Origin: Hofstenia miamia
Taxonomy: Eukaryota; Xenacoelomorpha; Acoela; Hofsteniidae
Assembly (NCBI GenBank): GCA_900660155.1
Contig: CABFPE010000008.1
Coordinates: forward strand, 1,124,453 to 1,188,452
Length of the DNA stretch: 64,000 nt
Direction of reading: 5' to 3'
Position numbers and translations under genes: made by a program. Of this stretch, positions 11,801-25,400 are shown one piece after another. The notes beneath the pieces were generated by a model that saw nothing but the letters and a program-made list of their open reading frames with translations, ran no database searches and was not told where the DNA came from. Every line of letters starts with the position of its first letter. Positions within the stretch are counted from its first letter, which is position 1.

Positions 11801-13421
11801 GAAATATCTACTTTCCAAAGGTTTTCCTTCCAGAGATAAGAGGGACTTATTAATTCACATAAGCATAGATGGACTGCCCCTGTTTAAGTCCTCTTCGGTG
11901 ACACTATGGCGAATATTAATGAAAGTCATGTATTCAACATATTGTCATATTTCGCCTCTCGGCGTATTTTGTGGTGTTGGAAAGCCAAATCTCGATAATT
12001 TCATAAGTGATATTTCAAAGGAAATTAAGCTGCTTTCAAACGATTTTTCAATTGATGGCGTATTCATCATATTAAAAGATGTCACGTTTATTTGTGATGC
12101 TCCTGCACGTGCATTTGTTCAAGGTTTGAAGTTTATTTATTGAAAACTAACCCTATAGTTATTTTTTGGCTATATAATAAATTTTAATTAATATTTGAAT
12201 TTATTCAACATGGTGGATACAATGGACGCGGATATTGTCGCGTTATTGGCGAATATTCGTCCGAATACCGACATGTTTTCTACCCAGGGATTGATCAACA
12301 ACTGAGGAATGATAATTCATATAATCGTTTGAGGAACACAACCAACTTCATAACAGTCCACTTCTTGGTGTTGTTCCTTTTTGTCATCTTTCCCGCCAAA
12401 ATCTATGCACTTAGTTTGCATTGGAATCGTTAAACGAATGTTTTTTTTATCAACAAAAGGATTGAGACTTCGGTGTCGCTTAAATTCAAGGCTTCTAAGG
12501 CTTCTAAGGATTCTAAAATTTTGGCAATTTTCCAGCATTTTGCCAAAAGAATTCCACCGCAAACTACGAAAGATTTCTCATTTAGGTTATTATAAAGCAA
12601 CTGAGTTAAGATGCTTCCTTTTGTATTTTGCTCCTTATGGATTAAAATCGGTTTTGCCGGAAGATGAATACCATCATTTCATGCTAATTCATTTTGCGAT
12701 TTATACAATGCTATCCACTCAGAACATTTCTCATCCCTAATATTCGATATTGCATAAATAAGTTTATTGCTGGAGTTAGCACGCTTTTTCACCCTTCATG
12801 TGCAGTATATAATATCCATGCTCTTGAAAATCTTCCTAACTACATCGAACGTCTTGGAATACTGGACAATTTTTCGGCATTTCCATATGAAAATTTCCTA
12901 AGTCTATTGAAGAAAAGAATAAAATCTGGTAACTGCGTTTTTGAGCAGTGTAAAAATCTATATACTTTACGGACGCTGTATGGTAATGTTAAGAAATCTG
13001 AATTATTTTATTCAGAAAAAGAACCGAAAATTTTTTGCAAAACAGATCAAGGCATTGCAAAAGCTTCTTCTGTTTCTATATCCCTTTGTTAATCCTTCTC
13101 TCTCAATGTAGTTTGTGTATTTTTTGGAAGTATATAGTATTCATGTTTGTATCCTAAACTTTAAGTTGCTTTATGTAATATATATAAATTTCAAAAGAAG
13201 TTATTTTTGAATTTTATTATAGTTATTATTTTTCTTCAAAATTTAATGGGTATCTAATTTTTAGAATGCGCTTTGTAGTATGCTTTCCGGTAGATTCCAC
13301 TGAAATCGAAGCTGACTTTGAGAAGTGATACATGAAACTTTAAAAACGAAAGAGGATTGGGCGAACTTTTGCTTTAATGATAGCAATCTCATTCCCGTCC
13401 ATGTTTATTATTTCATAGCTA

Positions 13422-13452
<31 letters not shown>

Positions 13453-16400
13453 NGAGCACCTCCCGTATCCGCGGGTAGTATATTTCATCGTACCCTTGCG
13501 TAGCGCATTTCTATTATAATTATTACTTTTTATTAATAGTTGCTTTAGGTTGCGTATTATGGATCCTTATTTACAAATAAACGTACATGATGTTGACACG
13601 ACTGTTGAGAACTGCACAACTCTCATTAGAGAAAAAAATGCGGAGTAACAAAATTAATGAAATTTGTTAAAAATCGTATCCTTCGTAACAAGCGCTCCCG
13701 TTTTTCTCACAATTTTCCACCATGGACCAGGACAGTGAAAATGATATCATAGCAAGAGCTTCTTGTCCATCGCTTCAAGTGACCCCCGCTGCTGCTAAGT
13801 CCAGTTTAGCAATCCCCACCTCCGCTAATTGAAACACCAATGACATCCAATATCAACGTTCAAACAGCAAAGCAGGTCGCTTGCAAACCACCTTCCTCAT
13901 AACATCAGTCATTTAAGCCCGTATTTGATATGTTGGAAAGAAATAAAATACAGCCGGGTATACATAAAATTTTTTTCTTGTTAAAACATGTAAAAATCTT
14001 CAATGAATCGATACATAAAATATTTTCAATGAAGCTTTTTAAGTAACAAGTTTTTTTTATCTAGAAATGGCTACTCATAAGAAATATAAGCGCATTTGCC
14101 AGCATCGATTCCTTTTTTTAAAGTTGAATGTACATTACTTAACAGATTTACATTTAGGAACTCTTGAGAATCTGCGTTTCAAATGCAACTGTGCATGTAC
14201 AGGAAAGTGTGCAAGAGGATATAAGAGTACTCAGAGAGATTGTTGTGGGAAATAGCTCTGTACGACATACCAATAATGAAAACGGTGGAGAACTTCAAAA
14301 TGATTTCATCATTTAACTTAAACGCCTTTGATGAATCTGTTTATGCAAATGCAGTAAGTTTCTAAATGCATGGATTGAAAATGTAGGGCTGTTTAATGAA
14401 TTGATTGTTAACTTTCAATTAACAGTTATTGTCCAATGCGCTTGCATTACTCAGACCTTTCAATGTGTTAGATTTGTTTTGTTCGAAATCAGGCGAGAAT
14501 GTTAATATAGCCAAACGTACTATTTGCGCGTTAATCAGCAAAAAACTGCTATACCTTATAAATTTCAAGGGATTCGATGGCAAATTTCAATTTAATGGTA
14601 CTTCCTTAGAAAAGATATGGAAAAGTTAGTAAATCAATAATTTTTCGAATAATGTTTATTTTAATTCTTAATGCAAATTCGACTTAACGCAAATAAAATT
14701 ATTAATAATTCATCGATTTCATGTGACGGTACATAAATAATGTCCAGATTTCGAATATATTAAATTTAAACACATCCATATATATATATATATATGTATA
14801 TATACAGTCTGTTTCATATTAGTTCTCACACTGAGAAAATTTCAATTTTTAATGTTTAAATTTTCAGTAGCTTTTTTGCAACTTAACTGCATAAAGCCAC
14901 AACTTTCCTTACAACTTCCTACACTTATCATTTCAAACTATCATTAAAATTTAGAAATATTAAATGCAATAACACCTCACTCAGCATGGTTTAAAGAAAA
15001 ACTATTGTTTACATTACAAGCTTAAACGCTGCCAATTCAGTATGGTGAATTCCAATGTGCATGGGCAAGCTTATGCTTTGCAGTATTACTTCAAACTATC
15101 AATAGTACCTCTAACACTCTACCATTACACAGATTAGTGATATCGAATTGAATTAGAGCTACAATCAGCAGCTGTATAGAACCCATTGGTTATCACGAGG
15201 AAAGGATACATCACCACTCAAACTGACCGAAATTCGAACTCTTTTGCGAAATACAGATTTATCACATCGTGAGATAGCCAAAAGAGTAAATATTAGCAAT
15301 TTCACAGTGTCCAAGATTGCTAACGAAAGTCCGAATGTCACTAACAGAAGCCAGAGAAGAGGTCATTGTGGCAGAAAAAGGAAGACAACTGAAGCGAACA
15401 AGCGTTTTCTGAAGGGTGAAATAAGGAGAAATTATGGAACAACTACTGCAAAGTCACGGAAGAGTCTAGAAGATGCTGGAACAAGTGTCAGTCGTACAAC
15501 AGTCTGGCGCCGGTTGAAGTAGATGGACTGCAAATCACTGAAGCCCAGAAGAGTCCCATTACTGAATCATGCAATGAAGTGTAAGCGATTAGAATTTGCA
15601 AGGAACTTCCAACATTTGACACTTGAAGATTGGAAAAAGGTAAATTTTAAATAAATTATTAATTTAAACTTCAATAACATATTTCCTTATCTAAATTGTG
15701 CGTTTTATTATTGATGTTATTAAAGTGCTTAAATTAATATTCTTTATATTTAGGTGGCATTCAGTGATGAATCTTCCTTTGAATGCTCAAGCATCAATCC
15801 TCTCAGTGTTTGGACGTCACCCCAAACTCCAAGGCCAGTATATCAAAAGGTCAAGCACCCGGTCAAAGTGATGGTCTGGTCAATTATGAGCAGTCAGGGA
15901 ACCAGAAGAATACATATTTGTTCAATGAATCAACACCAGTACTTGAGAGTCCTCCAGAATTGTGTGCAGCCTCAGATGAATGATTGGCAGCAGTCTGGTG
16001 TTCAAACATACATGCATGACTCGGCACCTTGCCACAAAGCCAAAATCTGCACTCAGTATCTCTCCCAGAAAGATATCCGTGTTGCCATGGCCTGGTAGCT
16101 CACCAGATTTGAACCCTATAGAGACACTGTGAGCTATTGTCAAAAAACGACTCTCTGAGCGTGATATTTCTACTAGAGATGATTTAATTGATGCAATAAT
16201 TCATATTTGGAATAGAGACACCGCATAGAATCCAAGCTGTGATAGATGCCAAAGGTGGACATACTAAATTCTAGCTCTTAAGATCATTCGTTGTACATAA
16301 ATACGGTATTATCTAACCTGAATTCATTGTAAATATAGTTGTTCTGTGAATTTAAATAGATTTTTGTTGTATTATTGATTTATTTTCATTTAGAATGATT

Positions 16401-19400
16401 TTAATATGTAAAAATGTGAAATTTCGAAAGTGTGAGAACTAATATGAAACAGACTGTATATATATATATATATATATATATATGCATACATTGGTTTCAT
16501 TGAACAATGCATAAACTGGGGATTCTATTATAAGGTGATTTCTTACATCTCTTTTCCGAATATTAACGATTTTGTTTACTAAGGCAGAATGGTTTTGTGA
16601 TTAAACTAAGAAATCAGTACAAATTATTTATTGCGAGTTTATACTGCCCACAGCAATAATATTTATTATATTATTAAAGTGTGGTATTATATTATGAGTG
16701 ATATATTTTTGATAAATATTCTATTTTAGATGCAATTTTACGCAGATTTCCGAATGCGGATTTATGCAACTCGCAAAAAGCTATTATAACAAAATTCAAG
16801 TCATCTGCAGATGCTTTTAGGAAGACACCAAATTCCACACCACTTTCAAGGAAATCCCGGAAACTGCGAGAGGACAGTGACTAATTTATTATGGTATATT
16901 TGTTATGTTTTTTCAATTAAAGTTTACCTTTCATTTTTCATGTAGCGCATTATGAATTCAGTGGACAGACGTGTTTGTGCTCAAAATGTACATGAGTTTA
17001 TGGTCTTTCTAATCATGCAATTTTTGTTTATACCGTCCTCTTCTATCAACCCAAAAATGGAGTACAACATAACCAATCCCAAATGTGAGCTGTATTAGAG
17101 TTGTTCCCCAATTTGGTATAAAAGACTGTAACTTTTGGTTATAGTTTATGTGTGCTGTTTATCTTAGGTTAAACAATTATATACAATATGAGACGTCAAC
17201 TAAATGCTGAAATAAGTAACCGCGTGCTTGGTAAGCGTCAGACAGGAGCGAAACAAGGAGCCATTGCAGCCAATCTGTCAGGGTGCAGTGTCCAAAATAC
17301 TGAAGCGGTACAGGCAGACCGGTGTCCTCACGCCAAGACCCAGATCTGGACGACTCCGAAAGACCACTGTACGTGAGGATCGTTATCTGTAACGGTTGTG
17401 TCGTAATGGTCGAACAAAGACTTCCGCCAGGCTTCGAGCAGACTGGGTACGCTTTACAAATACCTCTGTTAGTAACCGTTTGGTTCGACTTAGACTTTTG
17501 AATGCTGGGTATTTGTCACGAAGACCTCTGAGGACGCCTCTACTACAAAGACGACATCGCCAAGCACGTTTAAGGTGGGCTAGGGTACACAAGAACTGGC
17601 AAGTACAACACTGGCAGCACGTTGTATTCAGTGACGAGTCAAGATTTTTAGTTTACCGTCAAGATGGCCGCGTGAAAGTTCGTCGTCAGATTCACGAAAC
17701 CTTACACAAAGCCTGCATACTACCCAGAGTCCAGGCTGTAGGCGATGGGGTAACTGTCTGGAGTGCTTTCCACAGTGATAGCAAGTCTGACCTGCACATA
17801 GTGGAGGGAAACCTCAACCAGCACCAGTATCGGCGAATTTTGGAAACCAAAATGTTACCATTTGCCAGACAACATTTTAGAGTAAACTTTATATACGAAG
17901 ATGAAAACACTACCCCTTATAGAACATGAGTGATACAGGATTATCTGAAAGAGGAGGATGTGGAGCATATGGAGTGGCCTGCCATGTTGCCGGATATGAA
18001 CCTGTGGGCGGAAGTTTCTTGTGAATTGAACAACATAAACATTATCCCAACAAATGTAGCCGAACTGAGACAGGCNGGCTAGAGTACACAGGAACTTGCA
18101 AGTACAACACTGGCAGCACGTTGTATTCAGTGACGAGTCAAGATTTTTAGTTTACCGTCAAGATGGCCGCGTGAAAGTTCGTCGTCAGATTCACGAAACC
18201 TTACACAAAGCCTGCATACTACCCAGAGTCCAGGCTGTAGGCGATGGGGTAACTGTCTGGAGTGCTTTCCACAGTGATAGCAAGTCTGACCTGCACATAG
18301 TGGAGGGAAACCTCAACCAGCACCAGTATCGGCGAATTTTGGAAACCAAAATGTTACCATTTGCCAGACAACATTTTAGAGTAAACTTTATATACGAAGA
18401 TGAAAACACTACCCCTTATAGAACATGAGTGATACAGGATTATCTGAAAGAGGAGGATGTGGAGCATATGGAGTGGCCTGCCATGTTGCCGGATATGAAC
18501 CTGTGGGCGGAAGTTTCTTGTGAATTGAACAACATAAACATTATCCCAACAAATGTAGCCGAACTGAGACAGGCTGTGGTGAATTGTTGACAGGATATAC
18601 CGGATTAAACTAACTACCCTTGTTCCCACGACGTGTACGTACTCTACTTAATGCCAGAGGTGGAGATACGAAGTATTGAACACACTAAGTAAATGATAAT
18701 GATTTATATTTTATAATTCTGCCGCGTGAATAAAGTGTGGTGAAATTTAAATTCTTTAATAGTCCTTAATTGTTGGCTGTGTATGAACGAGCTCATAACC
18801 AATTTTCAATGGTTTTCGTATTATCACGTGAAAGGCATACACAAATATTTTTTAATCAATATAAATATTGGCTAAGATAAAAAAGATACTGTGTTAATTG
18901 ATTCGATTGACTAAGCGCATAAAATACGTAATATGGAAACATCAGACCATTCTGTACGAATAATTTAGAATAAATTTGGAAATATTCCAAACTTTTTGCC
19001 ATGCCTGTATATTTTTATCAAAATTTGGAAAAGTTTGATCAATATATGTATTTTTTGCCAATTAGTTTATATAATGAATAATTCAAAGTACAATCTATAT
19101 TGTAACATCATTAATACATTAGCACACCTTAGCTAAAATGTTGTTTGAAATACGCTAGCTAATGCTAGCGTAAAATACGCCAGAGTCTCCTAGCGTAAAT
19201 AAGTTTGCAAAATACGCTAGCTTACGCAAGCTAAAGAAGCTAGACATACGCTAGCTTTACGATAGCATATTTTCCAGTAGGTTATTCTTACAGACTTTAA
19301 AAGTATTGTAATCAAATACATTTTGTAAATGTGTTTATATAATTGTGATTTTTCCAAGATGCGAACTCGCACGGCATTGCAATAATTGGAAATGACTGCT

Positions 19401-22400
19401 GAATATACATGTATATTTAATAGGTGAAAACTAAAATAAATAATTTATCAATTAAATAACTTACTTTTCGTATTGTGTTAATCCATCGCAGATATGCTTT
19501 GCAACACAGGAATACAAACTAATCAATTCTTCATGTTTGGAAGAAACTTGGGCATTACCTAAATCCATAGTATGAAACAAGCACTAGAGGTTTGTTTATA
19601 AAGCAGACAATTGAATTGAAGCTCATAAACAAGTAAAATACAAAACCTACTTGATTCTGGAGGAAATACAGTCATTATTTTTGTAAATAGTGCATGTAAA
19701 GCCTTCAAAACTTTACTGTTCTTGTTTGCCATACAGACGGTAAGCCCGCGTTGTAGAACTTTAATATTTTGAAGAATAACTTCATTACTCTAAACGGAAC
19801 ACGATAATTACTGTAAGTTACATATCGAAAACTTGCCATATTCTCGAATAAAAATAATAAGACGTCCAATGCAGTAGCTGTGTTGGTAAGGTTTGCATTG
19901 CCTTGATCAGTAGAAAGAAGCAATTTATCTAACCAGGCCAATTTTAATTCGGCCTTCAACCATACTCCAGGCTTATACACCATTTTCAATAAATTTACAC
20001 TTTTCTTGGATAACATGTCACCGGAAGGGGTAATTGGATTAGTTTGGTTGCAAAGGTTAATCTAAATAAAGACTATGAAATACACAGTTGGACTCCGGAC
20101 ATTGATTAACAATAGAAGCATGTCAGTTAGCTTTGCATACCACAGAGCAAGCGATTCGAATCAAGAAATTCACGACCGAATCAATTTTATGCTTCTCCGA
20201 AGTGCTATCAGTGGGGTTAACTTCTAGCCGTTGTCGTTTAGCATCTATTTCTTCAGCGGAGTCATTCTAGAGTGAAGTGTTGAGTTTGAAAAGAGAAATA
20301 TTCACTTACTGCTTGCTCCTTAATCTTCTGTAGCTCCCATTTTATCATCACCTCAACCAATTCGACAGCTAACTTCTTCTGTTCGACAGTGGCACTTGTT
20401 GTGAATCCCAGTCTCTGAATGGACGTGAGGATTTGATGTGTTAGCTGGGTGTGCACGGGATAATAGATTTTGTATTGCTTCACAATTAGCTGTCTAAATA
20501 TCGATATTATACTTGTTGAAATTAGATTTGCTAGTATATGCTTTATGATAGAAAAAATTGCATACAGAATATGGGTAAGTTGTTGCACAGTATGGCCTTC
20601 TTCTAAAATTATTTTCTTAGTCCAATGGGCTAACATAGCGTTGCCATCTTCCATACGAGTAGGCATTGCCGGTGTAAGTATATCTAAGGCTTGTCGTACA
20701 ACATGCCGCGCTTCAACTGCATATGCCTTTAGGAGACTATAAAACACCTAAAGTACAAAAACCGATTGGTTTTAACAATATTCCATTAGTATTAAGTACC
20801 TGAAGAACTATTTTCTTGTGGATTGCAAATTTGGCAATGATGTGTGACAAGAGCAAATGTCCATGATACTTTGCACTTGGATCAACACAAGTTTTTGGTA
20901 AAAGACAAGGCCAAGCATACGTCATCAGTCTTTTCAAGCGACTCCCCTGCTTTTTGTTATGTGGTTGATGGATATGAGTAGGTGCATGTTCAACTAACAG
21001 TGATGCAAACTGGAGGAATGATATTCTTAGATAATCCTAAACAGAAAAACAGTAATACATAATATAGATTTAAGAATCATAATTTCAGCAATATGACAGT
21101 CTTCTTAAATCGAGATCAATTAATAGCATATATAAATAAATATATAAAACAAACGAGCTTAAGAGCTAGAATTCGCCAATTCGATAAAAGGAATTGAGAG
21201 CAATTATGTGAATTAACTTACGGACTGATTGGAGACTCGATCAGGATCTATCAATTCGTTTACAAATTTCCCAACAACATTTTCAGGGGAATCGGATTCA
21301 GGATTAGGTGCTTCTCCAATTACCTATAAATCACACCTATTTAAAACCAAACTTACCTGAACTATTAAAGTATTATGGCATAACATAACTAGCAGCAAAA
21401 TTAGGTTTATACAAGTTATTAACAAAATGTGTTTGATCAAGAGACCATCTACACAATTTGTGCTTCACATTAAAAAAGATTGATAATAAACAAGCACTTT
21501 TGCTAAATACTAAATTGCACAACAAAAAGGGTACTAGACAGAAACACTGATGCACACAAATTGAAAACAATTACTTCTGAATAAAACAACGGTTACTGAA
21601 ATGCAGAAAACCGTTGCTAAATCAGATTTGTGAAATAAATTACTCTACGGATGAAGAATTTAAGATATGTGCAAATTTCTTGACCTTTCCCATTTCATAT
21701 GCTTAGATATTCTGGAAGTGACCCCTATTTTGCCCTAAGAGGGATGCACTCAGAATATTTAGAAAAAAGGAGAAGTACAATTTTAGTACCCAACCTGAAT
21801 CAAAGGGGCTTTGTATGGCAACCTGCCAATTGCATGAAAAAGGGTCACTAAAGAAATAACACATATTCCAAAAAATCCTATTACTGGGTCAGTATCTCCA
21901 CTACATGCAAGCAGGTTTGGCCTTCATACAACATCTCTTCAAACTGTACATTCAGCAAAATTAGGGTACAACAGCTCTCAATTTCAGCTACTGAGAGAAA
22001 CTGACAATTATTGTGGGTTATCCATAATTAGACTGGAATCGAAGAGAAATCTTAAGTGAGCAATTGGGAAAAACAGTACTATATCCATGTCTGTATTTGT
22101 GACTTAAATGTAGAGAAAATCTAAGGGCTTATACAAAAGAACAGCTTAAGAATAACAAGTTCTCTAATAACTATTTTAATGATTTGCGAAATCCAGAAAA
22201 TATTGGACACAATCTTGTACATCCAACTGATGAATGAGTGAGTCAACAGCGATAAATCTCAAATCTTCAATACTTCAATAAATTTAGATCTTTCCCATTT
22301 TTCAGAAAAAGTTGCAGAAAGCATATTATATGCAAATCCAATGTCTAACTTTCTATATGGCTGTAAGCCCATGCCAGTAATTGAAGATGTGAGAATATGT

Positions 22401-25400
22401 AAATTGCATTATATTAAATATTTATTTCAAATGGTGAAATGTATTAGGTTGATGCATAATTATCCGGCGTTTTTAAAATAATTTCTGAAAGTATTCGTCA
22501 ATGTTTTATCGTTTTAATTCATTTTTATTATGTTTACTTTAGAACTTATTTTAGAATGCGTGTTAAAAACTATATGCATATTAGGCATGTTATGCTGTAT
22601 CACTTCGAGAAAGGATGGAAGGCGGCTGAATCTTTTCGCGATATAACTGCACTTTTTGGCCAAGACGCAATCAGTGAAAGTCAGAGTCGGGAATGGTTTG
22701 CCCGCTTTAAACCGGGCGATTTAAGTTTGGAGGACAAAGCAGGAAGAGGTCGTTTTTTTGATTTCCAACATCAGGCACTTCTGGCAGCAGTGGAAACAGA
22801 TGAACGAATGACAAATAGAATGCTTGCCAACGACTTCAATGTCGATCAATCCACGATCGTCCGTCGATTGAAGAAGTTAGGAAAGGTTTGGAAACTGTGT
22901 GGATGAGTGCCGCACGAACTTTCTGACAAAAACAAAGCAGACCGCGTCCGAATATTCACTAATTTGGTTCAGAGAAATGAACAATTTCCGTTCCTTATCA
23001 ATCTCGTTACTGGAGATGAATCGTGGCTGCTTTTCAAAAACCTCAAAAGAAAGATGGTTTGCGTCTCCCCAGGTGAAACACCGACACCATTGCCAAAACA
23101 GGGCTACTTCAATGTGGTGTGTCTGGTGGGATAGAAGTGGCATCATTCATTGGGAAATCATTTCCAATGGCATATGCTTCTGGTGGAATGACAATGGTTA
23201 GTGATTTTTCCTTTTTTCTTTCCAATTTGTTTGACTTTTTATTTTTTCAAGATGAGCATCAATAATGGCTGATTCCAGATAGAGATGGAAAATGGCAATT
23301 CAATGTCAACAGCGATGTTTATCTGGCTCAGCTCGATCGTCTCCATACTGTCATAGAAACGAAAAGGCCGAGAAAAAAGAACAACATCATTTTTCACCAC
23401 GACAATGCGCGTCCACATGTAGAGCGTCGCGTAGTTGAGTCAATCGCTAATAAGGGATGGGAGCTGCTTCCTCATCCGCCATACTCTGTAACAGAGGCGC
23501 CAAAGGACTACCATATCAACCGATCTCTCAAAAACTGGCAGTCGAACAAAGTCTAGCAATTTTGATGAGTTGGAAGATGTCCGATCGTGGATTGCGTCAA
23601 AGAGTCGCAGCTTTTTTGCCCGTGGAATTGACCTTCTTCCGAGTAAATGGGAAGCAGTTTTGATGTTGAAGGAGAATATGCTCCAGAATAATTGCTAAAA
23701 CTATTTTGTGTTTTGTCTTGTTCATAATAAACACTGTTCAGATATTATTTTAAANTGGAATGACAATGGTTAGTGATTTTTCCTTTCTTCTTTCCAATAT
23801 GTTTGACTTTTTATTTTTTCAAGATGAGCATCAATAATGGCTGATTCCAGATAGAGATGGAAAATGGCAATTCAATGTCAACAGCGATGTTTATCTGGCT
23901 CAGCTCGATCGTCTCCATACTGTCATAGAAACGAAAAGGCCGAGAAAAAAGAACAACATCATTTTTCACCACGACAATGCGCGTCCACATGTAGAGCGTC
24001 GCGTAGTTGAGTCAATCGCTAATAAGGGATGGGAGCTGCTTCCTCATCCGCCATACTCTGTAACAGAGGCGCCAAAGGACTACCATATCAACCGATCTCT
24101 CAAAAACTGGCAGTCGAACAAAGTCTAGCAATTTTGATGAGTTGGAAGATGTCCGATCGTGGATTGCGTCAAAGAGTCGCAGCTTTTTTGCCCGTGGAAT
24201 TGACCTTCTTCCGAGTAAATGGGAAGCAGTTTTGATGTTGAAGGAGAATATGCTCCAGAATAATTGCTAAAACTATTTTGTGTTTTGTCTTGTTCATAAT
24301 AAACACTGTTCAGATATTATTTTAAAAACGCCGTATAGTTATGCATCAACCTAATATTTTCACATGTTGGAAGTATCAAATGATTATGCTGCATACAATG
24401 AAAAATATGGTTTAACTAAGAAAAAAGCAGTGAAATTCAAAATTTTGGACACATAAAATTATGCAATAACAAAATTATGAATTTGAAGAGCCTTACTATG
24501 AAATTGCATTAAAAGATTTCCTGATCAGCTATTTTTATATTCAGTAAAACACTTCATCACAGCGTGACTGTATTCCAGATTCAATAAAAATCCAAAGTCA
24601 CAATTATGGAGTTATAATCAATTATATTTGACAGCCAAGATGTTTTATATTTACCTAGACGTGATGAACAGCAAACAAAGTGGTGGCAGTATTCAAACAA
24701 TTTTGATGAATTTAACTTAGAACATTCAACATCTCCTATGCAACTTATGAATAATTGGCATATCATTATTTTTCAAAGGAATTCAAGGTCTACAGATTAC
24801 ATGGTGTATGTAGCTGGTCAAAAATAAATTGTTCTATGCATTGAATTAAACTGTCCAATACTTTGTTCCAAAAAAGCGAATGACAGCTATTGTAAATCCA
24901 AGGCAAAGTGGTAATGTCCAAAAGTGAAATGTACTACAGCAATTTGTAAAAAGCACTTTAGTGATTCCTTAAATTTAGAAATAAATTACCCCAAGGCCAA
25001 TTTCAAGTATCCAAATAATAAAACAGCTAATGATGAATTTGAAGATAATGAATGATGAGTCTTTAGCCACATTTACAAATGATCATTGGTGTGCCCATGA
25101 TAGTGCAAATTTTCTTACAAATGCTGGTTATCATATGGAAAATGAATTATCAATAAATGATTTTAAAACGACAAACTGTGGAAGAACAGCTGGGAAAAAC
25201 AGCCAGAGTATGCACTTGATATAACCTTCTGATGCACAAGTGCTACAAAGAAGATGTAAGCCAGTGGATGCTCCTAATTCAACAAAAAGATCTATGCAGC
25301 AAATAGTTTCTACCATTAAATAGCTTGCTTGTTATGCTAGATCCTACCACGTGCAACAATGACTGCAGTTCAATTGGATTTCACCCAGGTAACTTTTAAA

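Larger units (their letters stand above)
9511..19279 (+). mobile_element. EnSpm/CACTA-like two-gene transposon in TRRAP intron
   Basis: The left end begins CACTGGAAAATGCGCTAGC (9511). The right end, read inward from 19279, begins TACTGGAAAATATGCTA, so about 15 bp form an imperfect terminal inverted repeat starting with a CACTG-type end. Each end carries a cluster of GCTAGC/ACGCTAGC motifs in the first 30-130 bp, like the subterminal repeats of CACTA elements. Between are a Tnp2-like transposase relic (11220-13092) and a DUF4806-like gene (about 13265-16884), both plus strand. Two Tc1 copies are nested inside. I see no convincing 3-bp target duplication. Length is inflated by about 0.5 kb by the duplication around the N at 18076. 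Confidence 0.68.

Noticed and set aside
17578-18574. Tandem Tc1 duplication
   Set aside because: Copies flank a single N, differ only in the first ~40 bp of one contig end, and share both flanks of one element.
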